From Elgaria multicarinata webbii (Eukaryota; Chordata; Lepidosauria; Squamata; Anguidae), in NCBI RefSeq assembly GCF_023053635.1, contig NC_086171.1:48711538-48775537 (forward strand): a stretch of DNA of 64,000 nt, in the 5' to 3' direction. Positions within the stretch are counted from its first letter, which is position 1. The number at the start of each line of letters is the position of its first letter. Both the position numbers and the translations under genes were made by a program. Below the pieces are notes generated by a model that was not told where the DNA came from, made no database searches, and saw nothing but the letters and a program-made list of their open reading frames with translations. Below, one piece after another: positions 1 through 9,890 of this stretch.

Positions 1-122
1 CAAATTTGCTTTCCCCCCACCCTCTTTCCTTCCCATCCCTTTTTCCTTTTGTGTCATGCCTTTTTAGATTGTAAGCCTGCAGTCATGAGCTGCCTTGTTT
101 TCACTCTCCCTCTCTCCCTCTT
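1..122 (+). repeat. Possible LINE/SINE 3'-tail fragment
   Basis: The stretch around 50-115 contains 'TTTTTAGATTGTAAGCCTG' followed by 'AGCTGCCTTGTTTTC'. This resembles the common amniote retroposon tail 'AGACTGTAAGCCTG..GGCAGGGA'. The rest is pyrimidine-rich and shows nothing else. The family assignment is from memory and weak. Confidence 0.3.
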
Positions 123-126
123 TGTG

Positions 127-537
127 GCCTTAGCTAGACCTACCTTTTAATGAAGAAGGAAGATCCTGCGATGTGATTATTGTGAGATCGCTCCTCCATT
201 TACACATGAGGTGCAACAACCTCAGGAAGAGAGGCATCGTGCCTGCCATTTTTTTTTAAGTGACAGGAGCGTACGAGTGCTCGAGAGCCGAAATTTAAGT
301 TTTTTTTTTAAAAAAAAATACTTAAATTTCCCCGCTTCCCCCACCCTACCCCTGATGGGTGCAGCTCCTGGCAAGGAATTGCATGGAGCTGAGTCAACTT
401 GCAGGCCCAAAGTGGAGGGCTCTATCCCAGGGCAAGGGAGGGATCATTCCTCTCTGATCCTTGGATCCCCTGTGCGTCATGTGGACGCACAGGGACGATC
501 CCAGGGTTCGCCCCTGGATAAAGCCCCATCTAGTTAA
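127..537. mobile_element. Non-autonomous DNA transposon (CCTTAGCTAGACC family)
   Basis: The left end reads GGCCTTAGCTAGACCTACC. The right end reads GCCCCATCTAGTTAAG, roughly its reverse complement. Inside are the GGATCCCCTGTGCGTC and GTGGACGCACAGGGACGATCC arms, which also occur in the copies at 22201-22691 and 61801-61939. It has no coding capacity. The superfamily is not determined. Confidence 0.6.
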
Positions 538-742
538 GAATCATAGAATCATAGAACCACAGAATAGTAGAGTTGGAAGGGGCCTACAAGGCCATCGAGT
601 CCAACCCCCTGCTCAATGCAGGAATCCACCCTAAAGCATCCCTGACAGATGGTTGTCCAGCTGCCTCTTGAAGGCCTCTAGTGTGGGAGAGCCCAAAACC
701 TCCCTAGGTAACTGGTTCCATTGTGTAACTGGTAACTGGTTC

Positions 743-745
<3 letters not shown>
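538..745 (-). mobile_element. CR1 LINE 3'-end fragment
   Basis: It begins with tandem AATCATAGAATCATAGAA, the reverse complement of the CR1 3'-terminal ATTCTATG repeat. It continues with 'TTGGAAGGGGCCTACAAGG' and 'GTCCAACCCCCTGCTCAATG', typical of the CR1 3' UTR. It is 5'-truncated, as is usual for target-primed insertions, and abuts the DNA transposon at 127-537. Confidence 0.85.

Positions 746-794
<49 letters not shown>
746..794. repeat. (GT)n microsatellite
   Basis: An almost pure run of GT dinucleotides, about 49 bp, directly follows the CR1 fragment. Confidence 0.98.
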
Positions 795-798
<4 letters not shown>

Positions 799-1553
799 AT
801 AAAGATAGAAATGCTGTGAGGATGTATGTGTGTAAACTAATTTACACAAATAACTAATTTGTAACTAATTCATTTGAAGTGAACAAACAAACAAATCAAA
901 TCAAATTATCCTGTAGTCCTTAGAATCATTAGTTTCAAATGCAATTTATTTTGACTGGGAAATAGCTGGCAGACAGAGTTAACCACAGGGGGAAAAATGC
1001 AAAACAAATCACATGATTTTTGCCTATTCTATAATAAAATTATTATTTGAAATAATAGGAAATTTAACAATTAACTTTGCATGCACCTGACTGCATGGAA
1101 GATGTTGCTGTTCCAAAACATCCCAGGGAAAAACAAAAATACAGGGGGAAATTCCTTTTACGTTAGTGAAGACTGCGGGTATTGGCTCTGCAGGCCTGCT
1201 TCATGTTTTCACACAGTGAGAATTCACCTTGACACAAGGTGGGGATCCAATCATAATTATCTGGCTGTAAATATTTATAACAAATTAAAAAAAAAATTTA
1301 AAAAATGGGGTTTGACTTGAACACAAACCAATACTAAACAAAGTAAATCTAGGACAAACAAAAATTATCTCAATCTAAAACAGATAGGCACTTAAATATC
1401 TTTCACTGGCATCTTGATCTCCAACTTGGTTGAAGAGGCAGGAGGCCTTAACACTGGCACATGTAAAGAGAAAGTTCTGGCTCCAGATTTTTGAGGGCGT
1501 TTGGGCAATGGCCCCTCCTCCCTTAGTGAGTCTACCTTTTACTGTCAGGGGGC
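795..1553. other. AT-rich intergenic stretch, no gene seen
   Basis: No convincing coding sequence, splice structure or recognised repeat is visible. Short ORFs here have no family features. Confidence 0.5.
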
Positions 1554-2473
1554 ACATCTAAATGAAGGTTTTGCCCCGGGGTTGCTTCGCACTACTAGTG
1601 GCATGTCATCTACATGATGCAGCCGCCACTGTGAAGCCATCCAAGGGCAAACCCTGGAAACTCCGCTTCAAAAAAGTCGGGCACGTGCCCCGACTTTTTT
1701 TGGCAGCAGAGCCCATGGCACCCCCTGATTGGTCGCCATGGGTGACCTGCACCTCTAGGAAAGTTTTTTAAAAATGGGGGGGGGAGAGGAATGGGGCCGT
1801 TCCTCCCCCCCTTTAATTTTTTTTTATAATCTCTATCTGCAGAGCTCTGCAGATACATATAATAAAAATAAATGGGGGTGGGTGGGTAGGAACGGGTAGC
1901 CAGAGGGAGGAGACATGGGTGGTTTGCTGCTCATGCAGGTCTTCAGTCCCTCTCGCGTCCTCCTCTCGTTCCTTCCCCCCTCCACATTTTTATTTTTAAT
2001 TACATGTATCTGCGGAGCTCCACAGATAGAGATTATAAAATTAAAAAAGGGGGAGGAACAGGCAGCCAGAGGGAGGAGACGTGGTTCTCCAGTCCCTCTT
2101 GCGTCCTCCTCTGCTGCCTCATTCCTTCCCCCCATTTTTATTTTTCTTATATGTATCTGCTGAGCTCTGCAGATAGATACCATAAAATTTTAAAAGGGGG
2201 GGGGAGTAATGGCCTCGTTCCTTTCTCCCCCCCCCAGTTTTTTTTTAACTTTTCAAGAGGTGGCAGGGCTGAAAAATTCGCACTTACCTTCCTTCCCATG
2301 CAGATGCCAGGAAGGAAGGTAAGAGTGGGTGCAAGGCGCCGCGCCATGCCAAAGCGCCTCTGTAAAGACAGGGGCATGGTCACCAGCTGCTATTGCTCCT
2401 CATCCTCTTTCTCATAATTGCTGCCACTTGCTTGCTTGACATGCAAGGAGCCAGTGAGCAAGTAGGCAGTGGC
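1554..2473. repeat. Palindrome-centred repeat modules
   Basis: Three 22-bp near-perfect palindromes (half-site TATCTGCAGAG and its complement) lie at 1834-1855, 2007-2028 and 2154-2175. The first is perfect, and the other two each have one mismatched pair. Around each, A/T-rich and G/C-homopolymer arms are themselves inverted. The motif 'GCCAGAGGGAGGAGAC' recurs between the first and second palindromes (about 1900) and between the second and third (about 2066). The opening 'CACATCTAAATGAAGGTTTTGCCCCGGGG' resembles ends of the CCTTAGCTAGACC transposon family. This suggests an internally amplified non-autonomous DNA element. A CR1 fragment interrupts it at 2474. Confidence 0.5.
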
Positions 2474-3085
2474 ATAGAATCATAGAATGATAGAATAGTA
2501 GATTTGGAAGGGGCCTATAAGGCCATCGAGTCCAACCCCCTGATCAATGCAGGAATCCACCCTAAAGCATACCTGACAGAGGGCTGTCCAGCTGCCTCTT
2601 GAAGGCCTCTAGTGTGGGGGAGCCCACGACCTCCCTGGGTAATTGGTTCATTGGCGTACTGAAAGCCCTCCTCCTAGTAGCCACCTGTCTCACTTCCTTT
2701 GGCAGGGGCACACAGAGAAGGGCCCCTGTAGATGATCTTAAGGTCTGGGCAGGTACATATGGGAGGAGGCGTTCCTTCAAATAACCTGGCCCCAAACCGT
2801 TTAGGGCTTTGAATGTCAATACCAGCACTTTGAATCGGGCCCGGACCTGGACTGGCAGCCAATGAAGTTGCAAAAGGACTGGTCTCGCCGCCAGTCCCTG
2901 TTAGTAAACGGGTTACCCTGTTTTGTACCAGCTGAAGTTTCCGGACCATTTTCAAAGGCAGCCCCATGTATAACATTGCAGTAATCCAAACGAGAGATTA
3001 TCAGAGCATGGATAACTGTAGCTAGGCTATCTCTGTCCAGATAAGGGCTTAGTTGGTATATCAACCTAAGCTGATAAATTGGGTT
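2474..3085 (-). mobile_element. CR1-type LINE fragment with RT C-terminus
   Basis: Read on the minus strand, the left end is the CR1 tail (ATAGAATCATAGAATG complement). Upstream of it is reverse-transcriptase coding sequence: 'LDRDSLATVIHALIISRLDYCN', then 'MGLPLKMVRKLQLVQN', 'LHWLPVQVRARFKVL', 'TFKALNGLGPGYLKERL' and 'PREVVGSPTLEAFKRQL'. These are hallmark C-terminal blocks of CR1/L2-clade RT. The frame shifts between blocks, so the copy is dead. The 5' part is missing. Confidence 0.9.
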
Positions 3086-3087
3086 AC

Positions 3088-3302
3088 CACCACTGAGAAG
3101 GCCCTTTCCCTGGTAGCCACTTGCCTCCTCTCAAACGGCAGAGGCACCTGTAGAAGATAGTCTACTGAAGATCGTAATGTACAGGAAGGTACCTATGAAG
3201 ACAGGCAGTCCTGCAAGAATCTTTCTCCTAAGTGTAAAGGACTTTAAAAGTCAAAACCAGCACTTTGAACTGGGCCCAGAATTGAACTGGGAGCCAGTTG
3301 TT
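3088..3302 (-). mobile_element. Second CR1/L2-type LINE fragment
   Basis: The sequence runs parallel to part of the preceding LINE: 'ACTGAGAAGGCCCTTTCCCTGG', 'GTCAAAACCAGCACTTTGAA' and 'TTGAACTGGGAGCCAGTTG'. It matches the minus-strand end of an RT ORF from a different, more diverged copy. It adjoins the 2474-3085 copy in the same orientation. Confidence 0.75.
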
Positions 3303-4934
3303 CACATTCTTCCAGAATATGTACAACTGGGGGTGGGGGATTTAGCTCCAACGCGCTAGTTGAACTGTTTCCCATGGTGACTCTGGTTTTATTTTGCTGG
3401 AGGACAGGCTATTGTCTGTCTGCTAGAGCAGTCCCAGAAATGACCATGTTATTTACATACAAAGGAGAATAGCATGAGTAACTTATTCATTTGAAGTCAT
3501 ATTCAGTGGCGCCCATCCACCAATACAATAGCATCCATTCATGCTCTCCACCCCTGCAACCCTTGCCCCATCTGCTCTGGGGGTTTGATGACCCCTCAGG
3601 AACAGGGGTGCAAAAATGCAACCCAGCCTAGGATAATCTGGGGATGTTCTATGAATGAGGCTCCTATAGGTGGAACCATGGCTGGTGTCACATGTAGACA
3701 TATCAACAGTGTGCTATGTGGCCTACCCTATATCCCCTAAACTAGTCTGATGTCTACTGGTGGGTTGGAGGAACTTGTCCCATCACCAGTGTTGAAAAAT
3801 ATCCAACTGCTAGTCTGTTTGGCTTTTGTACATGGAATGAGGGAGGGGTGGGGAGAGGAGAGTCATATTGCCTTTTGCAGCAAAATGTCTTGGGTTGCCC
3901 CTAAACTGACTCCCTAATTTGCCCACAAAATTCCCATAGGTGTATATTATTGATTATTGAACTAGAGTATGACACACAGAGGTTTCTCATACCAGTCTTA
4001 AATACACCACTAATGTTCTTGTGCTTTAGATGACAGTTTTACCTTAGGACTGTTTCTTTCATAGACAGTATTAAAAACAAACAAATGAGCTGTCAGTCAA
4101 AATGCTGATGATACCTAGAGCACTATGCTTCCACTGGTGCGGAGAAGGCGGATACATATGGAATTGTTTATTTAGTTACCCTGTGCATCTTCAGCCTGAT
4201 ATTTTTATATAAGCATGATAATTTCAGGAGCAACCTCGGTTCCATAAACAGATCCAGCTTCTGATCAAATATACAGAGCAAAGTTTTAGTGAAACTGAAC
4301 CGTGCAATAACTCATGAAAATTAATACCATGAATCAATTACCTTTTGTTTCACTCCCACATCCCACCCCCACTCCCTTTAGTGTTCTGGGTAAAAACAAC
4401 AACACCCCAACTTGCAGCCCAACAGTAAATGGAAATTAATGCCTAAAGAGTAGTTAATTACCATTTTTAAGCTATTCGTTTTGTATCTGGTGTCAAATGC
4501 AATGACAGTAGGCACTAAATATAAACAAAACGACTTTGGCATTGCCTTTTCTTTTCTTTTTTAAGATGAAAAATGCATCGTTTGGAATGTTTATTCAAAC
4601 CAGCTGTAAGGTATTACTATACAGAATCAGGAAGTTAATATAATCTTTGGAAGTACGGAGTCAGAGTAAGTTATTTTAGCAGGCCTGCAGAATGAGCACA
4701 GATAAATTTGGCTGGCCAAATGCAGATGGTGCACGAAGGATCATACAGACAATAAATAAAGCCCATTGCTGGAACAGGGCCTCTGGGGCTCAAATCTTTT
4801 CCCCTTGGCTCCGAACCTATTCCATAGAGGCCTGAGTGCCTTTTGGTGCCAATGGAAGCTTCTTCTTTTTAAGATTAATTGCCATTCGGGGCCGGGGGGG
4901 ATTTTCAAAGGAGATTGCAGCTGAGGAGGGAAGG
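3303..4934. other. Intergenic sequence, no gene seen
   Basis: Mixed-composition DNA without recognisable coding exons. No repeat family could be named. Confidence 0.4.
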
Positions 4935-5240
4935 GTTACATAAGAAGACCCATGCTGGATCAGACCAAGGGTTCATCTAGTCCCGCACTCTGTTCACACA
5001 GTGGCCAACCAGCTGTCAACACACAATCCACGAGCAGGATATGAGTGCAACAGCCCCCTCCCACCCATGTTCCTCAGCAACTGGTGTATACAGGCTTACT
5101 GCTTCTGATACTGGAGGTAGCACATAGCCATCAGGACTAGTGGCCGTTGGTAGCCCTCACTTCCAGGAATTTATCCAACCCCTTTTTAAAGCCATCCAAA
5201 CTGGTGGCCATTGCCACATCACTGGTGACAATTCTGCCAG
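4935..5240 (-). mobile_element. CR1-like LINE 3' UTR fragment (ACATAAGAAG type)
   Basis: It starts 'ACATAAGAAGACCCATGCTGG' and then 'ATCAGACCAAGGGTTCATC'. It continues with 'CACACAGTGGCCAACCAGC' and 'CAGGAATTTATCCAACCCC'. This is a frequent reptile CR1-like 3' end, read from its 3'-terminal (TTCTTATG) repeat on the minus strand. Related copies occur at 14697, 16441, 17697 and 19498 (minus strand) and at 59862 (plus strand). Confidence 0.8.
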
Positions 5241-5261
5241 CCTAAGTGTCTCCTCCCCTTT

Positions 5262-7390
5262 CCCCACACATCTGCCTTCGTAATGTGACCTTCTGTTTGT
5301 CTTGGGCTATATTACCTGCTTTTGACCCCACTGTCTGTTGGTCATTGCTTATGGAACTTGACCCTTGCCTGCCTTGGACAGAGCTATTCACTTTTAACAC
5401 TATTTGACTGACAGATGGCTTCTCCCAAACCTTGAAATTCTTTTGTTTGGGGCTGGACCTCTACCAGACATTGACTCTGCTCTTCAAGGCAGTAAGGAGC
5501 ACAAAACCGTATGGTCTAAAAACATCCAGGATCACAGCCTACCTTGTGATCGTCGTGGCTTCCACAGCACCTTGGATAGGCCCTTTAGAGTTCTGACTGG
5601 TTCTGACCCGGAGTGGATTTACTGCCCCACTAACATTGGAGCCACCAGCCTCCACTGTCAGGCACAAATATTTTCTAATAAGAACACCATGGCTATAAAA
5701 CCTGTTTATCTTTTGGTCACAGGCCTTAAAATTGTTAATGATAAAGTAGTTCATAGTACTATAATCCATCTCTCAGGAGCTATGCAGAAGCAATGTATGC
5801 CCGTGATAAAATACTTTACAAAAGGAATACATTGTACTATCTATCAAAAAAGGAAGCCAATGCAAAGATGCAGTACTAATATACCCACAAATAACCTGAT
5901 GTTATTGTAATATCAAGTCTATAGATGAAGATTTAAAGCCGCGTGAAGGTATGTAAACAAGGTGTCATTACAACAACTCAGCATGAGATGAACAAAGCAC
6001 AAAATGGGGGGAAAGGGAAGTAAATTCCACTCTATGATGGGACTTATTTCTTTCTCTATCAGCTTCTGGCTTTGCAAAGGCAAGCAGTGCAGGCAAATGG
6101 TAAATGATAGCAACCTATCTCGCTTGGAAGCACAAAATAACATGAAAAAGAGAAGTGAGGCTTTGGGGATCTGGGGAGAAGCACAGGGAGAAAGAGGAAG
6201 TCAGAAAGCACCTGACTGTGACATATTTATCGTCGTTGTTCTGGAATCTGTGGATCCCTGCGGTCAAAGTCCACGTTCCCCTGAAATTACATGAACTGAG
6301 AGCCGGTAAAAGGAGTAAGCCAAGGGAAAGTGGATGAGTTATTTATTTGGAGTAGTGCTAAATTATTTTTATTACTTCTATTTCTTCTCCCACCCCACTC
6401 CCAATCATCTCCAAAGGTTCAGAGCCATTTACAATTATTATTTTAAAAAACCACAACACTCCTCTTTCATTGAGATGTTAGTGCAAACCATAGGCATGCG
6501 CAGCACATTTTATTAGGATGTGCACCCAGGGACTTTTTTAAAAAGGTGGACATTTATTGAATACTCAATCATAAATGACCTTTTTATTCAATTATTTGTT
6601 AAACATGGTAGACACTGATGCCCTACTATGCATTCAGTTTGTCTGACTGTGGGAGGGTCATGGCATGTGAGGGGAGGATTGAGGAGATGCTTATTGCTTG
6701 AGACATTAGGGTGTGCCTGGACACACCTGGCACATGCTTTGCGCACACATATGGTAACACATTTTTGGGCCCATTGTAAAAGTGGATGATATCAATGATT
6801 GGAAACCAATAGTAATAGTAGTAGTTGTTCTCTTGGGGCGGAGGAAGGACTGGTATCAATAACTGTGAACAATATCTCATGCTGTGCTGGGGGCACGTTC
6901 TTGAACCAAGACTTCCAGCAGCCAAACATAATTGCTTTACCTCCTGCACCCCCAGGACTGCATTTCCACCATGAGCCTTGCAGACTGAACTGTATTCCTC
7001 AGATTATCTCCTAGGTTGCAAGACAACTGGATTCAGCTGACCCCGAGCACCAACCTGGTTCCACCAGCCTTATAAATCCTTCGGTCTCAGAGCATCATCT
7101 TCAGTCAGAGCATCATGACTCATTGATGAAGATCCTGCCTTGTGAATTACCATTATCCTCCCCTGCCCCATTCCCCCACCCACCCTCTCCACTGCTGCCC
7201 TTGGAACATGGCTTCCTTAGCTATGTAACTAATGTTTGGCCCTTCTTACTTTGGATTGCTATTTATGGAATTTGATCCTTGCCTGTCCTGCATTGTGTTC
7301 CTCACCTTTGCCCCCACCCTCATGATTGACAGCCCCCTCCAACTCTGAAATCTGATCACCTGGGCCCTGATCCCTGTGAGACCCTGACAG
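5262..7390 (+). mobile_element. Candidate decayed LTR retroelement (two diverged direct repeats)
   Basis: Two similar segments lie about 1.92 kb apart in direct orientation, near 5262-5440 and 7200-7360. Both carry 'TTATGGAA.TTGA.CCTTGCCTG' and a later 'TGACAG..' block at the same offset. A TATA-like 'CCTTATAAATCC' at about 7067 lies upstream of the second segment, as an LTR promoter would. This is consistent with a much-decayed, old LTR element whose left end is incomplete. No coding domain was recognised between them. It could instead be two independent copies of another repeat. Confidence 0.35.
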
Positions 7391-8252
7391 GTATAAGGTT
7401 ATAAAGCATTGTGTGATTTCCCCCTGCCTGCATTTAAGACAGTTACTAGTACCGTCTGTTCCTTAGAATAGGTCTTGATGTAATGGAACATGGTACATAT
7501 GAGGGATTCAGCAGGAATTATGAGGATGGGGCTTACCCTAATCTCTGCAGCAGTAGTAACAATTCAGTCAACAACCCACTTCCCCCAAAAGCAATGTCCA
7601 TATTTGAAAGTCTTATTGCTGTGTTCAATGGGCCTGACTCCCTGGTAAATGCGCATAAGATTGCAGTCTTAAAGATAAGTTGGAACCAGATTCAGGCGTG
7701 TGCAACTAGTAACAATATAAAAGAAAGACAGGATGCTTACCTGTAACTGTGGTTCTTCAAGTGGTCATCTCTAAACTCGCACATATGGTTTAAGTGGTTG
7801 CACAGAACATTCGGAAAGTTCTAGATCTAAAAAAGTTTCAGGCGGTAGTCCCGCCCACCTTCTGGGCTTGGCTCCTGCCTGCCTCTTAGTTCCAGGTTTG
7901 CTGCAACGGAGGAATAAGAAGTCACAGCATCAATGTGGAGAGGAAGATGGGTTGTTGTGTGAGTTCACAGATGACCACTCAAAGAACCAAAGTTCCAGAT
8001 AATCAACCTGTCCTTCTTCATGGTCTTGGTGACTCACACATATGGGTGACAGAGAAGCAAGAGACTTACCAGAGGAGGGAGATGTCATGCCAAAATTGAA
8101 AAAAAAGGACTACTCTATCAAAAGCCACATTCGCATGAGCTCTGATATCCAGGTAGTAATGTTTGATGAAGGTAGAGGGCTTAATCCTGATTGTTGTGCT
8201 ACACAATTGCAGGAGTAAAATACCTCTCTGAAGAAAGTGGTAGAGGATGTTA

Positions 8253-8330
8253 TTTATTTATTTATTTAATTACATTGATATACCGCCCCACAGCCGAAGC
8301 TCTCTGGGCGGTTTACAACAATTATAGCTC
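8253..8330 (-). mobile_element. LINE 3'-tail insertion in the DIRS fossil
   Basis: (TTTA)n is followed by 'ATATACCGCCCCACAGCCG' and 'AAGCTCTCTGGGCGGTTTAC'. This is the reverse complement of a CR1/L2-type LINE 3' end. DIRS-related sequence lies on both sides. Confidence 0.8.
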
Positions 8331-8704
8331 CACTTGAGTAACTCCATACTTGTAAGGGGCCCGGTATGTGTGCCAATTGATAAGGGAGAACTATGGTTGA
8401 AACTACATACTTGGGGAAGCGTTGAGATGACACTGGATGACCCTTCTTTGTCCCCGAGTGGCAGACCAATTGCAGAGTAGATTTTCTAAAAGACAATGTT
8501 CTATGGTTGTAGAATGAAAGTGCCCATCTGACATCTAGGGAATGAAGCTTGACCTCCACCAGGGAGGTAGATTGAGGAAGGAAAGTTGGTAATACAATAT
8601 TGGGAGAAAGGAGAAATCCGGGTGCAGCACCAGCTTGTCATTATGAAAAGTTAGGAATAGTTGGTCATGCCTTAAGGCACATAGTTTGCTTGTTCTGCAT
8701 GCTG

Positions 8705-9890
8705 AAGTAAACGGCTTGGGACCTCGGTACTTGAGGGAGCACTTCTCTCTATATATGCCTGCCTGAGATTTGAGATCTGTTGGAGGAGCCCTCCTCTGTG
8801 TCCCACCAACGTGAGACATACATTATGGTGGGATGTGGGAGAGGGCTTTCTCTGTTGTGGCACCCCGCTTGTGGAATATCCTCCCCTTGGAGGCCTGACT
8901 GGCGCCAACACTGACTTCATTTTGGCGCCAAGCTAAAACATGGCTTTTTATCAAAGCCCTCAAGGGCTGAATTCCCCATGGTTACACATAGCTTTAATTG
9001 GTTTTAATTGTTTTATTGCTTTTTTAAAAATTATACTGGTTTTAATTTGTTAACGATTTGATACATTTTTAGCTGTGTAAATCATTTATGGTTATATTGT
9101 TCTGATTTTATCTTTACGCCGCCCTGAGATCCCAGTGATAATAGGGTGGGTGTCAGGATCTGTCCTGTTCTGCAGCATCATGTGGTGGCAGCTTTCCATA
9201 TAATTAGCCGCAGGGCTTCGTAGGATGCGAGTCCTGGCTGGTAAAGCCTTGCAGGGTTCAGGCCCAGACCAGCAGGTACTCCCAGGTGGGCTCATACAGA
9301 ACAGCTGGGAGCAGCCAGGAAAGGCCTATATAAGAACTGCTTTTCCCCTTCAGCCTTTGCCACAGCAACATGGTCTCTCGTGCTAGCTGCAGCTGGTTCC
9401 TGACCATTTGCTGCCACAGATCTCACCCCACCAGACCTCTTGCTCATCTCAACCACACCTCTGCCTCTGGCCCCTTTGCTACCTGGTATGTGCCTGAACC
9501 TTGTTTTGCCTTCAACCATCGACTTTTGCCTCTGGCCCTTGTTTGAACTCTGTTCCTCCTGGACCCTGCCTCTTGCCTTGATCCCTGCCCGGACCTTGCC
9601 TGCTTATTGACTAGACTTCTCTTATGCCTCTGGCCCCTCTTTGGATTCTGAACCTGTGTCTGACCTTGTGCCTGTTTCCTGGATCTGCCTCCTGCCTCTG
9701 GCCCTCTGTTGGATTCTGCCACCCGAGACCTGTGCCTCACTCCCAGCTTGCTCCACTAGTATTCCAACTGCCCAAGCCGGTTCTGTCTCTGTCCATCTCG
9801 GCCCTGGCATTCCTGCCAAAGGACCCTGCTGCCTACGCCCCGGATTGTGACAGTGGGATACAAATGTTTAAATAAATAAATAGTAATAGC
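8705..9890 (+). mobile_element. CR1/L2-type LINE 3' part, split by a solo LTR
   Basis: It opens with 'GGCTTGGGACCTCGGTACTTG' (RT block GLGPRYL) and continues with 'GTTGGAGGAGCCCTCCTCTG' (VGGALLC). The A/T-rich 3' UTR leads to 'GCCGCCCTGAGATCCCAG' and, after the LTR, 'ATACAAATGTTTAAATAAATAAATAG', the typical tail. It sits inside the tyrosine-recombinase region of the DIRS fossil, so it inserted later than that element. Confidence 0.8.
9151..9852 (+). mobile_element. Solo LTR (Ty3/Gypsy-like), 702 bp
   Basis: It starts TGTCAGGATC and ends GGATTGTGACA (TG...CA), and it is flanked by a perfect 5-bp duplication GTGGG at 9146-9150 and 9853-9857. It interrupts a LINE 3' tail exactly at that duplication. 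A TATA-like 'GGCCTATATAAGAACTGC' lies near 9327-9344, followed by a C/T-rich R-U5-like part with recurring 'CTGCCTCTGGCCC'. No internal region or second LTR is present, so it looks like an LTR-LTR recombination product. The intact target duplication suggests a fairly young insertion. The family is inferred from end sequence and duplication length. Confidence 0.85.

Noticed and set aside
5404-5910. 168-aa + strand ORF
   Set aside because: No domain recognised, and it starts inside a candidate decayed repeat element. Not supported as a host gene.
9444-9875. Overlapping ORFs of 65-98 aa on both strands
   Set aside because: They fall inside the C/T-rich part of the solo LTR and arise from its repeated CTGCCTCTGGCCC motif.
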